From positions 186,001 through 250,000 of the forward strand of contig CAVVGK010000003.1 of the NCBI GenBank assembly GCA_963747755.1: a DNA stretch of 64,000 nucleotides. The letters are read 5' to 3'. Positions 44,355 to 52,081 of this stretch are shown here, in pieces. The DNA is from DATFVA01 sp963747755. GTDB lineage: Bacteria > Bacteroidota > Ignavibacteria > Ignavibacteriales > Ignavibacteriaceae. Numbering within the stretch: the stretch's first letter is position 1; every line of letters begins with the position of its first letter. The notes beneath the pieces are model-generated. The model was not told the origin of the DNA, did not search any database, and was given only the letters and a program-made list of their open reading frames with translations. Both the position numbers and the translations under genes were made by a program.

Positions 44355-44391
44355 ACCCCTGGATAAGGGGTTGTACCCCCTATATAGGGGT
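44355..44391. promoter_or_regulatory. Tandem inverted repeats, candidate TrmB operator
   Basis: Two consecutive ACCCC-N7-GGGGT palindromes, at 44355-44371 and 44375-44391, with centres exactly 20 bp apart (about two helical turns). They lie 33-69 bp upstream of the TrmB gene start, where its promoter should be. A dimer or tetramer of the regulator could bind both on one face of the DNA. Confidence 0.7.
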
Positions 44392-44587
44392 GAGGCAACT
44401 TAATTATTAAAATATTTAAAAGCAATACTCCCAAATCAGCGTCATGAGGTATGAGGATAATTTGCTTGAAAACCATTAAAATGTTGCTGAAAGATTAAAA
44501 ATCCTTATGCTTTTAAGAGCTAAAGATAAGATTGGCTCATATTCAGATGGGAAACGATTGAATAATCCGGGTAGATTTTATTTTGTA

Positions 44588-44610
44588 GAGACGGGTCGTT
44601 GACCCGTCTC
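44588..44610. repeat. Perfect 10-bp palindromic hairpin
   Basis: GAGACGGGTC (44588-44597), GTT loop, GACCCGTCTC (44601-44610), 24 bp after the stop of the Yip1 gene. It has no U-tract. Such GAGAC-bounded palindromes are often dispersed repeats in bacteria, but only one copy occurs in this window, so it may equally be a weak terminator. Confidence 0.6.
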
Positions 44611-44633
44611 CGAAATTATGGTATTTCAGGATT

Positions 44634-45455
44634 CTAACCGCCGAGGAACCTGAGGAATGGTATTGCCTGACCCAGTCCGAAAATTATCAGGCTCCACACT
44701 ATCCAGAGACCAAATACGAAGATAAAATATTTGGTCATTGTTCCGGACTTAAACATTTTAGCCAGACCGATACTGACAATAGCAAGGCTCCAGATTGTAA
44801 TTACATCAAATTTTCCAAGGAGAAAACCTCCGAATGTGGATTTCTCGATATGCATAAAGGCAGCGAGACTTGTGTCCATTACGAGTCTCCCCATTACAAT
44901 TGTAAGTATCGTTGCAACCACTACCTGGATGACATCAATATACGCTGTAAGTCCGTTTGCCACCATAGCCGAAGCATATGTTCCTTCTCCCTTAAATATG
45001 AAGCGAGCTGCAATGAAGTAAATTCCCGTTACAATAAAGAAGAATAGAAAGACCCTCACAATTGTGAAAATAATCGTCTGAACCATATTGGTGCTCTCAG
45101 ACATCCTCTCTTCTATCTTGCTCATTTGTTCCTGGGCCTGTTCTTTTGTTATCTGCCCTTTATCAACCATTTCCTGAAAGGATCTCTCGATCTTTCCAAG
45201 CTGTTCCTGTTTGATATTATAGGAGACCTCAGGATTGCTTTGGATAATCCAGGCAGAAGCAATTGAGAAAACTACCATAACAAGAAGCGGAATGAGCCAG
45301 TCGATCGTTTTCGGTGGAAACTGAGCTGTCTTAGCATACATTACCCCCGGTTCGGCAAAAACTCCAACCAGCTTATCAGTATGACTTAATTCTTCTTCAC
45401 CCGGTGTCTCAGCGGCTGAAGGATCGTTCAGGTTCGGTAAGTCAGTATTGTCCAT
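44634..45455 (-). CDS. Yip1-domain membrane protein
   Basis: A 273-aa inner-membrane protein. A hydrophilic N-terminus of about 50 residues leads to a transmembrane helix (about 52-70), a charged coiled segment (QLGKIERSFQEMVDKGQI..., about 80-118) and four further hydrophobic helices (about 122-270), the layout of the Yip1 family found in many Bacteroidota. Role unknown; bacterial Yip1 proteins are only inferred to take part in membrane transport. It lies about 310 bp upstream of the TrmB gene with a palindromic hairpin between, so it is probably a separate transcript. Confidence 0.78.
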   Translation of the reverse strand: MDNTDLPNLNDPSAAETPGEEELSHTDKLVGVFAEPGVMYAKTAQFPPKTIDWLIPLLVMVVFSIASAWIIQSNPEVSYNIKQEQLGKIERSFQEMVDKGQITKEQAQEQMSKIEERMSESTNMVQTIIFTIVRVFLFFFIVTGIYFIAARFIFKGEGTYASAMVANGLTAYIDVIQVVVATILTIVMGRLVMDTSLAAFMHIEKSTFGGFLLGKFDVITIWSLAIVSIGLAKMFKSGTMTKYFIFVFGLWIVWSLIIFGLGQAIPFLRFLGG

Positions 45456-45815
45456 TGTTCATCCCTAACAAATATTTAAAAGATGTGTGTCAAAAAAGTA
45501 TTTATTGTCGTAACCAAACGCAAATAGAAAATCAGCCATAATCAATTTTATTTCAATTCTGATTAAAACAGGGATAGTCAGGGAAGGCATTATTGCCTGT
45601 CCTCGATCAGTTTTAAGTAAAAAATATACCGGTTTATTTTCTTTAATTAATGGTTGTTCAATAATATATTCTGATATTATTCGTCGAGACTGACAGCCCA
45701 AAAAGGTCATATTGGATTGCGGCGATAACGTGGTTATACCAAAAGTTGGCTGAAGTTTCGTAAATTTAAAGATGGAAATTTTACTTTTTTGCAATATTCT
45801 GATTACAGGAAATAA
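45456..45815. other. Divergent intergenic region upstream of tryptophanase
   Basis: 360 bp between the Yip1 gene (minus) and tnaA (plus). It includes an 8-bp inverted repeat AATAATAT/ATATTATT (45660-45667, 45674-45681) that could be an operator or leader hairpin. A 15-codon frame at 45772-45819 overlaps the tnaA start but has no Trp codon, so it is not a TnaC-like leader. No other gene is supported. Confidence 0.45.
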
Positions 45816-47201
45816 ATGAAAACAATAATAGAGCCTTTTAAAATAAAATCTGTAGAACCAATAAGATTCACTACGAGGGAGGAACGTACTGAACTGCTCA
45901 AAAAAGCCGGCTATAATACCTTCATGCTGCACGCCGATGATGTACTGATCGATCTGCTTACAGACAGCGGAACTTCCGCCATGAGCTCAATGCAGTGGGC
46001 TGGTATCATGCAGGGTGATGAATCGTATGCCGGTTCAAAAAGTTTTTACCGCTTCGAAGATATGGTAAAGAAGATAACAGGATTAAAATACATTATACCT
46101 ACTCACCAGGGGAGGGCAGCTGAAAAGATACTTTTCTCCATAATAGGAGGTGAGGGTAAATTCATTCCTAATAACACTCATTTCGATACTACCCGCGCTA
46201 ACGTTGAATTCACTAACGCTGAAGCTGTTGATCTTCTGAATGAGGAAGGAAAACATCCGGAAATAAGAGCGCCTTTCAAGGGGAACATGGATATCGAAAA
46301 GCTGGAGAGTTTCATAAAGGAAAAAGGGAAAGAAAATATCCCTGTTTGTATGATTACGGTTACGAATAATTCAGGAGGAGGACAGCCGGTCTCGATGCAG
46401 AATATTCGTGAAGTTAAAGAGGTAGTTAAGAAATATGATATTCCACTATTTCTTGATGCCTGCCGGTTCGCAGAAAATGCATACTTCATTAAAAAACGGG
46501 AAAAGGGCTATCAGGATAAATCTCTGCTCGAAATAGCTCAGGAAATGTTCTCCTATGCAGACGGTGCGACGATGAGTGCGAAAAAGGATGGCCTTGTAAA
46601 TATCGGCGGCTTCCTTGCAATGAATGATGACCAGCTTGCGATGAACTGCAGGAATCTCCTGATCGTTACAGAGGGATTTCCCACATACGGAGGATTGGCA
46701 GGGCGTGACCTTGAAGCTGTTGCTCAGGGACTGGAAGAAGTGCTGGACGAGCATTACCTGCAGTACCGGATCAGGAGTGTGGAATACCTTGGTGAAAAAC
46801 TCGTCTCTGCTGGTGTCCCCATTATTGAACCGCCCGGGGGCCATGCTATTTATCTGGACGCTAAAAGATTTCTTCCGAATATCCCCCAGGACCAGTTTCC
46901 GGGACAGTCCATTGTCTGCGCTCTTTATATAGAAGGCGGTATCAGAGCCGTTGAAATCGGCAGCGTAATGTTCGGCAAATACGATAAATCCGGGAAGCTT
47001 ATACCCCCTCCGATGGAGCTTGTACGGCTTGCTATCCCGAGAAGGGTATATACTCAGAGCCACATCGATTATGTTCTCGAGGTTCTCCTCGAAGTTTATA
47101 AGAAAAGAAGTTCACTTAAAGGATACAGGATTACATACCAGGCCCCTATGCTCAGGCATTTTACAGCACAGTTTGAAGCAATAAACTACGATACAAAATA
47201 A
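45816..47201 (+). CDS. tnaA: Tryptophanase (tryptophan indole-lyase)
   Basis: A PLP enzyme splitting tryptophan into indole, pyruvate and ammonia. The 461-aa protein follows the tryptophanase/tyrosine phenol-lyase family throughout: DLLTDSGTSAMSSMQWAG (about 48), PTHQGRAAEK (about 95), TVTNNSGGGQPVS (about 185), DACRFAENAYFI and the PLP lysine in MSAKKDGLVN (Lys about 257). Two positions separate the activities. The motif after IPNN reads HFDTTR, with Asp where tyrosine phenol-lyase has Thr. RAVEIG has Ile where phenol-lyase has the phenol-binding Arg (SMERG). Both favour tryptophan. This is a second tryptophan-degrading route beside the kynA/kynU operon. It is followed closely by the DUF4905-like gene. 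Confidence 0.9.
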   Translation: MKTIIEPFKIKSVEPIRFTTREERTELLKKAGYNTFMLHADDVLIDLLTDSGTSAMSSMQWAGIMQGDESYAGSKSFYRFEDMVKKITGLKYIIPTHQGRAAEKILFSIIGGEGKFIPNNTHFDTTRANVEFTNAEAVDLLNEEGKHPEIRAPFKGNMDIEKLESFIKEKGKENIPVCMITVTNNSGGGQPVSMQNIREVKEVVKKYDIPLFLDACRFAENAYFIKKREKGYQDKSLLEIAQEMFSYADGATMSAKKDGLVNIGGFLAMNDDQLAMNCRNLLIVTEGFPTYGGLAGRDLEAVAQGLEEVLDEHYLQYRIRSVEYLGEKLVSAGVPIIEPPGGHAIYLDAKRFLPNIPQDQFPGQSIVCALYIEGGIRAVEIGSVMFGKYDKSGKLIPPPMELVRLAIPRRVYTQSHIDYVLEVLLEVYKKRSSLKGYRITYQAPMLRHFTAQFEAINYDTK

Positions 47202-47209
47202 GAGAGTAA

Positions 47210-48034
47210 ATGAAGGTTAAGAAGAATTTTTCTTTAAAGAGTGAGAGAACAATCTGGAGGCTTATTCCGTCCGGTAACAAACTGCTGATCGAGGAAAGGG
47301 ATGAGAAAAATAAGCATGTATATTTTAACTGCGTTGGAATTGATTCAGGGAAATACCTGCTGAAAAATTTCCAGACTGATGAAAAATTCTGGTCGGGTGT
47401 AGAAGCTTTTGAAGATGATAAAATATATTTCCACAATTTTGTAAAACCCGATATGCCGGGTCATATCGGGATATTTGTTTATGACCTGGTATCGGACAGC
47501 TATCTCTGGAGGCGGGATGATCTGGTATTCCTCTTTCTCTATAAAGACAGTGTGTTTGCCTTTTATCAGAAATTTGAGAGCCGTCAATTCTTTGAACTTG
47601 ATGCTCAGAATGGTGGTCTCATAAAGGAGTATGGTGAGAATCCGGATGAAGTAAACAAGCTTCGGGAAAAGTTGCTGCAGGAAGAATATGAAAAATATAA
47701 GAATTATCAGTTTCCTGAACCTTATGACGTCAGGAAACTTTCTCCTGAATGCCGGCTCTTGGCAGAACGAATAAAAGAAAATGAATTAGTTTCGGGAATC
47801 ATCGATTTCGTGAGGTTTAATGATCTTTTACTACTGAGTTTCCATACTGCAGCTGATGAGGGGAAGCTGAATAATAATTTCAGGGTCATTGAAATTGATA
47901 CCGGAAAGGTTATTTTTGAAGATGTGGTTAATGCGGGGATTACTTCCTACATACCCGATTCTTTCTTCCTGAGGGATAATCTCCTGTTCCTTATTAAAAA
48001 TAAAACTGAACTTATGGTTTTTTCTATAGTCTGA
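47210..48034 (+). CDS. DUF4905-like protein of unknown function
   Basis: A 274-aa soluble protein without signal peptide. It is rich in beta-strand segments ending in aromatic residues (RTIWRLIPSGNKLLIEERD, IGIFVYDLVSDSYLWRRDD, YKDSVFAFYQKFESRQFFELD), suggesting a propeller-like fold, and resembles DUF4905 proteins of Bacteroidota. No catalytic motif is visible. It begins 8 bp after tnaA and is 18 bp before the AMMECR1-like gene, so it belongs to a five-gene plus-strand run. Confidence 0.7.
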   Translation: MKVKKNFSLKSERTIWRLIPSGNKLLIEERDEKNKHVYFNCVGIDSGKYLLKNFQTDEKFWSGVEAFEDDKIYFHNFVKPDMPGHIGIFVYDLVSDSYLWRRDDLVFLFLYKDSVFAFYQKFESRQFFELDAQNGGLIKEYGENPDEVNKLREKLLQEEYEKYKNYQFPEPYDVRKLSPECRLLAERIKENELVSGIIDFVRFNDLLLLSFHTAADEGKLNNNFRVIEIDTGKVIFEDVVNAGITSYIPDSFFLRDNLLFLIKNKTELMVFSIV

Positions 48035-48052
48035 ATTTGAAGGTTAATACCA

Positions 48053-48631
48053 ATGGAATTATGCCCGGAAGATAAATCTGTCCTGCTTAAAGCCGCAAGA
48101 GATTCGATTAAATCAGTATTTAATGATACTGAAATACCATGTCCTGATTTTGAAAAGTATCCTGCTTTGAAAATAAAATCTGGAGCGTTTGTTACACTTA
48201 CCATTAAAAATAATCTTCGCGGATGTATCGGATACATTCATGCTGAGCTGAGTCTTTTTGAAACAGTTTGTGAAGCCGCAGTACAGGCCGCTTTTCACGA
48301 TCCCCGTTTTTTCCCTGTTTCCCGGGAAGAGCTTCATCAGCTTGAGATTGAAATCTCGGTATTATCACCTTCAAGAAAGATAGAGAGCAATGATGAGATT
48401 GAAATAGGTAAACATGGATTAATACTCAATCACCTTGGCAGGAGAGGCCTGCTTCTTCCGCAGGTAGCTCCTGAGAATAAATTTGACCGTGAACGTTTTC
48501 TATGTGCAATATGCGAAAAGGCAGGATTTGAACCTTATTTGTGGCAAAAAGAAAAGTTAAACATTGATGTCTTCACTGCTGAAATATTTTCTGAGGAAGG
48601 AGAAAGGAAGAAGTCCTATGTCTCAGGTTAG
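48053..48631 (+). CDS. AMMECR1-domain protein (AmmeMemoRadiSam system protein A)
   Basis: A 192-aa protein of the AMMECR1 family. The signature LRGCIGYIHA (about residue 57) is followed by TVCEAAVQAAFHDPRFFPVSREEL and ISVLSP, then GRRGLLLPQVAPEN and the C-terminal CEKAGFEPYLWQ, exactly as in this family. In genomes it often appears with a MEMO homologue and a radical SAM protein; the function of that set is unsettled. The stop codon overlaps the MEMO start by 14 bp. Confidence 0.93.
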   Translation: MELCPEDKSVLLKAARDSIKSVFNDTEIPCPDFEKYPALKIKSGAFVTLTIKNNLRGCIGYIHAELSLFETVCEAAVQAAFHDPRFFPVSREELHQLEIEISVLSPSRKIESNDEIEIGKHGLILNHLGRRGLLLPQVAPENKFDRERFLCAICEKAGFEPYLWQKEKLNIDVFTAEIFSEEGERKKSYVSG

Positions 48632-49439
48632 AAAGCCGGCAGTTGCAGGATATTTTTATCCAGCTGATCCTTCAAAATTGAGGAGCGAAATTGAATACCT
48701 TTTATCTGAAGCAGAGAAAAAGGAGATTCAGGGAAAGTTATACGGGATTGTTTCTCCTCATGCGGGTTATGCCTATTCAGGTAAAACCGCAGCATTCGGT
48801 TTCAAGCTGCTTAATAAAAAAACCATTAAAACAGTAATTATAATTTCCCCAAGTCATAGGGAATATTTTCCCGGTATCTCTATATATGATGGGGATGCCT
48901 ACAGTACGCCCCTTGGTATAGTGCCTGTAAATAAAATAGCAGCAGATTCCCTGACTTTAAATGCTAAAACCATTTTTAAAGGAATGGAGGGACATAGGGA
49001 AGAACACGCCATCGAAGTACAGATCCCTTTCCTGCAAACTGTACTGGAGGACTTTGAAATTGTGCCTGTAGTTATGGGCGACCAGGGAAAACTTTATATA
49101 GATGAATTAACCGAAAGGTTAAAGGACACAGTTGATGAGAATACCCTGGTTGTTTCCAGCTCCGATCTGTCTCATTATTACCCGGGAGACATAGCGGATA
49201 AAATGGATTCTTTGATCGAAAGAGATATAAATCTTTTTAACTACGAAAAACTCTATGAAAATTTTGAACAGAGAAACTGTGAAGCCTGCGGCTCCGGAAC
49301 TATTATAGCTATGATGAAATCAGCCGATAGGTTAAAATACAGCAAATCTATGGTTCTCCACAGGAGCGACTCCGGAGAGACTACGGGGAATAAGAACGAG
49401 GTGGTTGGTTATCTATCTGCCGCAGTATATGGAGACTGA
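48618..49439 (+). CDS. MEMO-family protein (AmmeMemoRadiSam system protein B)
   Basis: A 273-aa protein with the MEMO signatures: RKPAVAGYFYPADP (residue 5), VSPHAGYAYSGKTAAFGF (about 46), ISPSHREYFPGISIYDGD, HREEHAIEVQIPFLQ (about 120), VVSSSDLSHYYPG (about 175) and NCEACGSGTI (about 215). These include the conserved His and Cys residues of the presumed metal or substrate pocket. I start at the ATG at 48618 because it gives the family N-terminus; the longer frame from 48564 adds residues out of character. It overlaps AMMECR1 by 14 bp, so the two are coupled; the radical SAM partner is absent from this window. Confidence 0.93.
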   Translation: MSQVRKPAVAGYFYPADPSKLRSEIEYLLSEAEKKEIQGKLYGIVSPHAGYAYSGKTAAFGFKLLNKKTIKTVIIISPSHREYFPGISIYDGDAYSTPLGIVPVNKIAADSLTLNAKTIFKGMEGHREEHAIEVQIPFLQTVLEDFEIVPVVMGDQGKLYIDELTERLKDTVDENTLVVSSSDLSHYYPGDIADKMDSLIERDINLFNYEKLYENFEQRNCEACGSGTIIAMMKSADRLKYSKSMVLHRSDSGETTGNKNEVVGYLSAAVYGD

Positions 49440-50345
49440 TTGCTGAACAGAAATTCCAAAATAGCAGTCATCGGTGCCGGTAAAGTTGCCCACACTCTTG
49501 TTCCTCTCCTCGTAAAAAAAAGTTATTCTGTTAAAGGCATTATAAGCAGGACCAGTAATTCCGCCCTGACTCTTGCCAAAAAATATAAGCTGGATTTCAG
49601 TTCTGATAATGTAAAAGCCATCCCTCCGGATATTAAAGTCTTCTTTATTATGGTTCCTGATAATCAGATAGCCGTTATTGCCCGACAGCTCTCGACATTC
49701 AGGAATGATTTCAAAGAATGCCTTATCATTCATACCTCCGGTTCTGAAGGAAGCTCAGCTCTTAAAGTCCTTGAGAATAAAGGAGGTATGACTGCTTCGT
49801 TCCATATTATGCAGACTTTCCCGTCCATCAAGCCGACAGATATCAGAAATTCATTTGCAGCAATTGAAACAAGATATGAACAGGCTGAGCGTTATCTTTT
49901 TTCACTCGCAAGGACCTTCGATATGAAATCCTTTGCTCTTAGCGAGGAAGTAAAAGCATATTACCATATTGCCGGGGTATTTGCGGCAAATTTCATAAAT
50001 GCGAACTTTTTTTCTTCAAACAAACTTCTGGAGGAAGCGGGTTTGGAGACTGAGGATCATTATCCTCTTTTTGATCCCATTATCAGAACAACTCTCTCAA
50101 ATATACAGAAGGATGGTTCTGCTGCCTCATTATCAGGACCGGTTCAGAGAGGTGATTCAAATACGATTAAAAGGCACATTGAAGCATTGAAAAAGATGAA
50201 GGCCGGGCTGGGAAAATTGCTGATGCAAAGCTATGTTGCACAAAGTATGGTACTGCTCGAAACAATAAGAGGGAAGGAAGGCAAATTAAATGAGGGACAG
50301 CTGGAAATAAAAAAAATTCTCACCGAAGCAGCTAAAGAAATCTAA
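49440..50345 (+). CDS. Rossmann-fold and DUF2520 protein
   Basis: A 301-aa protein. The N-terminal NAD(P)-binding fold shows IAVIGAGKVAHTL (residues 8-20), FFIMVPDNQI and LIIHTSGSEGSSAL; the C-terminal half is the DUF2520 helical domain (YYHIAGVFAANFINANF, DPIIRTTLSNI, LSGPVQRGDSNTI). This is the 2-dehydropantoate-reductase-like/6-phosphogluconate-dehydrogenase-like group found next to diverse genes, with no confirmed substrate. The start is a TTG directly after the MEMO stop, so it is coupled to it. It converges with the phosphate transporter, with a 4-bp overlap. Confidence 0.87.
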   Translation: MLNRNSKIAVIGAGKVAHTLVPLLVKKSYSVKGIISRTSNSALTLAKKYKLDFSSDNVKAIPPDIKVFFIMVPDNQIAVIARQLSTFRNDFKECLIIHTSGSEGSSALKVLENKGGMTASFHIMQTFPSIKPTDIRNSFAAIETRYEQAERYLFSLARTFDMKSFALSEEVKAYYHIAGVFAANFINANFFSSNKLLEEAGLETEDHYPLFDPIIRTTLSNIQKDGSAASLSGPVQRGDSNTIKRHIEALKKMKAGLGKLLMQSYVAQSMVLLETIRGKEGKLNEGQLEIKKILTEAAKEI

Positions 50346-51328
50346 ACGAACAACTGCGAAACATAAAAAGTAAGCATAGCAAATGCGGCTGACAGTGGAA
50401 TCGTCAGCACCCAGGCCCACAGAATGTTTCGGGCTACTCCCCAGCGTACTGCTGAGAAACCTTTTATCGAACCCACGCCGATTATAGCCCCTGTTATAGT
50501 GTGTGTTGTGCTTACCGGTATACCCCAGATGGAAGCCAGGGATATGGTGATTCCCGATGCTGTTTCAGCACTGAAACCTCCAAATGGAGTAAGCTTGGTT
50601 ACACGCATACCCAGTGTCTTTATAACTTTCCACCCGCCTACCAGGGTTCCAAGTGCAATAACCGTGTAGCTTATCATAATAACATAGAAAGGAATATAAA
50701 AAGTACTTCCCAGGATTCCGTTGGTAAACAGAACTAAAGCAATTATACCTATGGTTTTCTGGGCATCGTTGGAACCATGACTAAGTGAATACAAGGCTGC
50801 TGAAACAAGCTGAAGCTTCCGAAAATATTTATCCACTTTAAATGGTGATTTGTTCCTTACAATCCAAAGAGTAATTACAGAAAATATTAAGGCAATAACA
50901 TACCCCATAATAGGTGCCAGGAAAATGAATATCACAACCTTTGTATATCCCGAAACCACGATTGCACCGAAGCCTGCTTTTGCAATTCCCGCCCCGCCGT
51001 ACCCGCCTATAATTGAATGAGAGACCGATATCGGCATTCCATAATGTGTTGCGGTTGCAGAGAGGAGGATAGCTCCTACCAATCCTGAAAAAATCACATG
51101 GTTGTCGACTATGTTTACATCAACAATACCTTTGCCTATTGTGGTAGCGACACTTACTCCGAAAATAAATGCTGCAGCAAAATTGAAGAAAGCTGCCCAG
51201 GCCACTGCCTGGCCGGGAGTAAGAACCCGTGTTGATACAACTGTTGCAATAGAGTTCGCGGCATCGTTCATTCCATTATAAAAATCGAATACGAGCGCTA
51301 GTAGAATGATAATTAGAGCAAATTCCAT
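50342..51328 (-). CDS. pit: Inorganic phosphate transporter, Pit family
   Basis: A 328-aa inner-membrane transporter for low-affinity, proton- or cation-coupled phosphate uptake. It has two copies of the PHO4 signature: GMNDAANSIATVVSTRVLTP near residue 18 and HGSNDAQKTIGIIAL near 185. PISVSHSIIGGYGG and PVSTTHTITGAIIG are the matching inverted-repeat half motifs. About nine hydrophobic helices are visible. It follows the DUF47 gene by 1 bp and is part of the pit/DUF47 operon that occurs widely. Confidence 0.94.
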   Translation of the reverse strand: MEFALIIILLALVFDFYNGMNDAANSIATVVSTRVLTPGQAVAWAAFFNFAAAFIFGVSVATTIGKGIVDVNIVDNHVIFSGLVGAILLSATATHYGMPISVSHSIIGGYGGAGIAKAGFGAIVVSGYTKVVIFIFLAPIMGYVIALIFSVITLWIVRNKSPFKVDKYFRKLQLVSAALYSLSHGSNDAQKTIGIIALVLFTNGILGSTFYIPFYVIMISYTVIALGTLVGGWKVIKTLGMRVTKLTPFGGFSAETASGITISLASIWGIPVSTTHTITGAIIGVGSIKGFSAVRWGVARNILWAWVLTIPLSAAFAMLTFYVSQLFV

Positions 51329-51329
51329 A

Positions 51330-51941
51330 TTACGTATTTTTAATGAAAAGGCTTATTATCAGGTTTGCTGTTGACTGACATTTATCAGATGTATTCTCAA
51401 GTATCTCGAGTATCTCTTTCCGCTTGATTATTTCGATAGCATTGGTTTCGTTCTCGAAGAGTTCCTTTAAGGCCTGCCTGTAAATATTATCGGCTTCCGT
51501 TTCAAGTACTTTGACAGCTTTCATCTCGTTTGTACGCTTAACTTTCAGATCCTGTATTGCAATACCGAGTTCCTTTACCTGTTCAACAATTACGGCGGAA
51601 AGTTTGTCGGCATATTTAACCCTGGCCTGAATATTATATGTTTCTATCCTGCTCGTCGCTCCAAGCAGCATATCACTGATATCATCAAGCCGCTTAATCA
51701 ACCCGAAAATATCCTCCCGGTCGAATGGAGTAATATAAGTCTTATTGAGTCTCTTGGTAACTTTTGAAGTTATTTCATCACATCTCAGCTCAAGCGGTTT
51801 TATCTTAAGCAGTATATCTCTGTTTATTACATCATTTGTAAAAAGCTGGTGGGTAAGATCAGCCATTTCCCCGATGTGGGTTATCATTTCCTTAAAGTTG
51901 TCGAAGTACTTCTCTTCCTTCGGCAGTAAATTTTTCAGCAT
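51330..51941 (-). CDS. DUF47 (PhoU-like) phosphate transport regulator
   Basis: A 203-aa all-helical protein of the DUF47/Pap family, related to PhoU. It opens with LLPKEEKYFDNFKEMI and contains LELRCDEITSKVTKRLNKTYITPFDREDIFGLIKRLDDISDML, the metal-binding helix pattern of the family, and ends ILENTSDKCQSTANLI. It is the first gene of the operon; such partners modulate the neighbouring Pit transporter. Confidence 0.94.
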   Translation of the reverse strand: MLKNLLPKEEKYFDNFKEMITHIGEMADLTHQLFTNDVINRDILLKIKPLELRCDEITSKVTKRLNKTYITPFDREDIFGLIKRLDDISDMLLGATSRIETYNIQARVKYADKLSAVIVEQVKELGIAIQDLKVKRTNEMKAVKVLETEADNIYRQALKELFENETNAIEIIKRKEILEILENTSDKCQSTANLIISLFIKNT

Positions 51942-52081
51942 TTTATTCCCTCATTCTCTTTCAACGGGGCTAAAATAAAAAAATAAATGGTATTAGCGAA
52001 ATGCAGCGATTATAGTTGTTTTTAGAACCTCAGGCATTTTTGTATATTTCCACTCAATTTTTCAAGTACTAAAGGAATTCA

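Noticed and set aside
45772..45819. 15-codon frame ending in the tnaA start, considered as a TnaC-like leader peptide
   Set aside because: It contains no Trp codon, which is essential for TnaC-type sensing, so it is not supported.
45465..45932. 155-codon minus-strand frame upstream of and overlapping tnaA
   Set aside because: It runs antisense through the tnaA start and AT-rich promoter DNA, has no family resemblance, and tnaA is clearly the real gene.
45816..47201. Tyrosine phenol-lyase as alternative for tnaA
   Set aside because: Asp replaces Thr in the HFDTTR motif and Ile replaces the phenol-binding Arg (EIG rather than ERG), both typical of tryptophanase, although overall similarity to phenol-lyase is also high.
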